Shown in pieces: positions 6,305-7,269 of a stretch of 7,269 nucleotides of DNA (position 1 is its first letter; every line of letters starts with the position of its first letter). The notes under the pieces are model-generated. The model did no database searches. It had not been told where the DNA came from and worked only from the letters and a program-made list of their open reading frames with translations. Source of the stretch: Pedobacter sp. UBA1951 (GTDB lineage: Bacteria; Bacteroidota; Bacteroidia; Sphingobacteriales; Sphingobacteriaceae); contig DDEP01000229.1 of NCBI GenBank assembly GCA_002336465.1, positions 1-7,269 on the forward strand. The letters run 5' to 3'. The translations under genes and the position numbers were made by a program.

Positions 6305-7269
6305 ATGAAAAGTAAGATCGACTTATTACAAGATAAAATTAAAAAAGCGCACCTTGGCGGCGGACAAGCTCGCATAGATAGCCAACATAAGAAAGGGAAA
6401 CTTACAGCTCGTGAACGCATTCATTTTCTTTTAGACGAAGGGAGTTTCGAAGAAATTGGAATGATGGTTACTCATCGCAGTACCGATTTTGGCATGGAGC
6501 GCGAAAAATATCTTGGAGATGGGGTAATTACAGGATATGGAACTGTAAACGGTCGTTTAACTTATGTTTTCTCACAAGATTTTACTGTATTTGGCGGCTC
6601 ATTATCTGAAACACATGCCGAAAAAATCTGTAAAGTAATGGATATGGCCATGAAAAATGGCGCCCCTATCATAGGATTAAATGACAGTGGTGGTGCTCGT
6701 ATTCAGGAAGGTGTAGTTTCTTTGGGCGGTTATGCTGATATTTTTTACCGTAATGTACAAGCTTCGGGGGTAATTCCGCAGCTTTCGGCTATCATGGGGC
6801 CATGTGCTGGCGGTGCAGTTTATTCGCCTGCCATTACCGATTTTATTTTAATGGTAGAGCACACCTCGTATATGTTCGTAACAGGTCCAAATGTGGTAAA
6901 AACAGTAACTCACGAAGAAGTTACTTCAGAAGAATTAGGCGGAGCCTCAACACATGCCACAAAATCGGGTGTAACCCATTTTGCCTGTGCCAACGAAATT
7001 GAAGCCATCGGTCATATTAAAAAATTATTAAGCTATATTCCACAAAATTGTGAAGAAACTGCCGCACAACTTCCCTATGAAAGCATAGATGAAACAAGGC
7101 CTTCTTTAAATGAGTTATTGCCTCAAAATGCAACCCAGCCTTATGATATCAGAGATGTAATTCATGAGGTGGCAGATGCCGAGAGCTTTTTAGAAGTACA
7201 TGCAGCTTATGCAGAAAACATCGTAGTTGGATTTGCCCGTCTTGCTGGTCGCAGTATAGGTATTGTAGC
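6305..7269 (+). CDS. pccB: Acyl-CoA carboxylase carboxyltransferase (beta) subunit, PccB/MmdA type, cut by the window edge
   Basis: The ATG at 6305 opens a frame that runs 321 codons to the right edge without a stop; the family is usually about 510-520 residues. It encodes the carboxyltransferase that moves the carboxyl group between carboxybiotin and an acyl-CoA such as propionyl-CoA. The N-terminal crotonase-fold domain is complete: KLTARERIHFLLDEGSFEEIG (32-52, shown in part), SQDFTVFGGSLSETHAEKI (90-108), LNDSGGARIQEGV (125-137), the oxyanion-loop motif GPCAGGAVYSPA (165-176), and FVTGPNVVKTVTHEEV (191-206). The second domain starts near residue 275 (PYDIRDVIHEVAD, 279-291) and is cut. 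The residue that sets acyl-CoA length preference lies beyond the edge. Sodium-pumping methylmalonyl-CoA decarboxylases use a nearly identical subunit (MmdA), so the symbol is provisional; the missing downstream genes would decide. The 8-base gap places it in the same unit as the porin and DUF1648 genes. Confidence 0.93.
   Translation, partial: MKSKIDLLQDKIKKAHLGGGQARIDSQHKKGKLTARERIHFLLDEGSFEEIGMMVTHRSTDFGMEREKYLGDGVITGYGTVNGRLTYVFSQDFTVFGGSLSETHAEKICKVMDMAMKNGAPIIGLNDSGGARIQEGVVSLGGYADIFYRNVQASGVIPQLSAIMGPCAGGAVYSPAITDFILMVEHTSYMFVTGPNVVKTVTHEEVTSEELGGASTHATKSGVTHFACANEIEAIGHIKKLLSYIPQNCEETAAQLPYESIDETRPSLNELLPQNATQPYDIRDVIHEVADAESFLEVHAAYAENIVVGFARLAGRSIGIV

Noticed and set aside
6802..7002. 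66-codon plus-strand open frame inside the carboxyltransferase
   Set aside because: The overlapping frame contains the full carboxyltransferase motifs; this one is a Cys/Arg-rich shadow.

Overview
The window looks like chromosomal DNA from a Bacteroidota species, most likely a Sphingobacteriaceae member such as Pedobacter. The reasons are: AT-rich DNA, no recognisable Shine-Dalgarno sequences before the genes, T/A-rich start regions, TAA as the stop codon of all seven genes whose ends are visible, an exact TTTG-N18-TAnnTTTG promoter of the Bacteroidota type, and protein families common in that phylum (OprO/OprP-type porin, DUF1648 membrane protein, SulP next to carbonic anhydrase). No RNA genes, mobile elements or CRISPR arrays were seen. 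The assignment rests on pattern recognition, not on database searches.

Layout. Left edge (1-60): the last 19 codons of an unidentified plus-strand gene, closed by a strong hairpin terminator. 150-1574 (+): an AroP/PheP-type aromatic amino acid permease that starts with TTG and stands alone between two similar GC-rich terminators. The second terminator is shared with the converging minus-strand genes. 1627-4369 (-): in transcription order, a small membrane-anchored protein of unknown function with a good promoter, a 139-base leader rich in inverted repeats, a SulP anion transporter with a degenerate C-terminal STAS domain, and 3 bases later a beta-carbonic anhydrase of the Can type. 4370-4547: a divergent intergenic region. 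4548-7269 (+): an OprO/OprP-type porin, a DUF1648 four-helix membrane protein and the first 321 codons of a biotin-dependent acyl-CoA carboxylase carboxyltransferase (PccB/MmdA type), with gaps of only 6 and 8 bases.

How the genes may work together. SulP and carbonic anhydrase form a plausible bicarbonate uptake and CO2/HCO3- interconversion module. The carboxyltransferase belongs to an enzyme class that usually consumes bicarbonate, through a biotin carboxylase not seen here, so the two divergent units may share inorganic carbon metabolism; this is inference from proximity. The porin could admit anions or small solutes across the outer membrane. The permease appears to be an independent unit.

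Nothing here is clearly a new biological system. The points most worth following are the unknown small protein upstream of the SulP-carbonic anhydrase pair, the predicted leader structures before sulP, the Glu/Gly substitutions at the SulP cation-coupling site, and the unusual porin-DUF1648-carboxyltransferase cluster.
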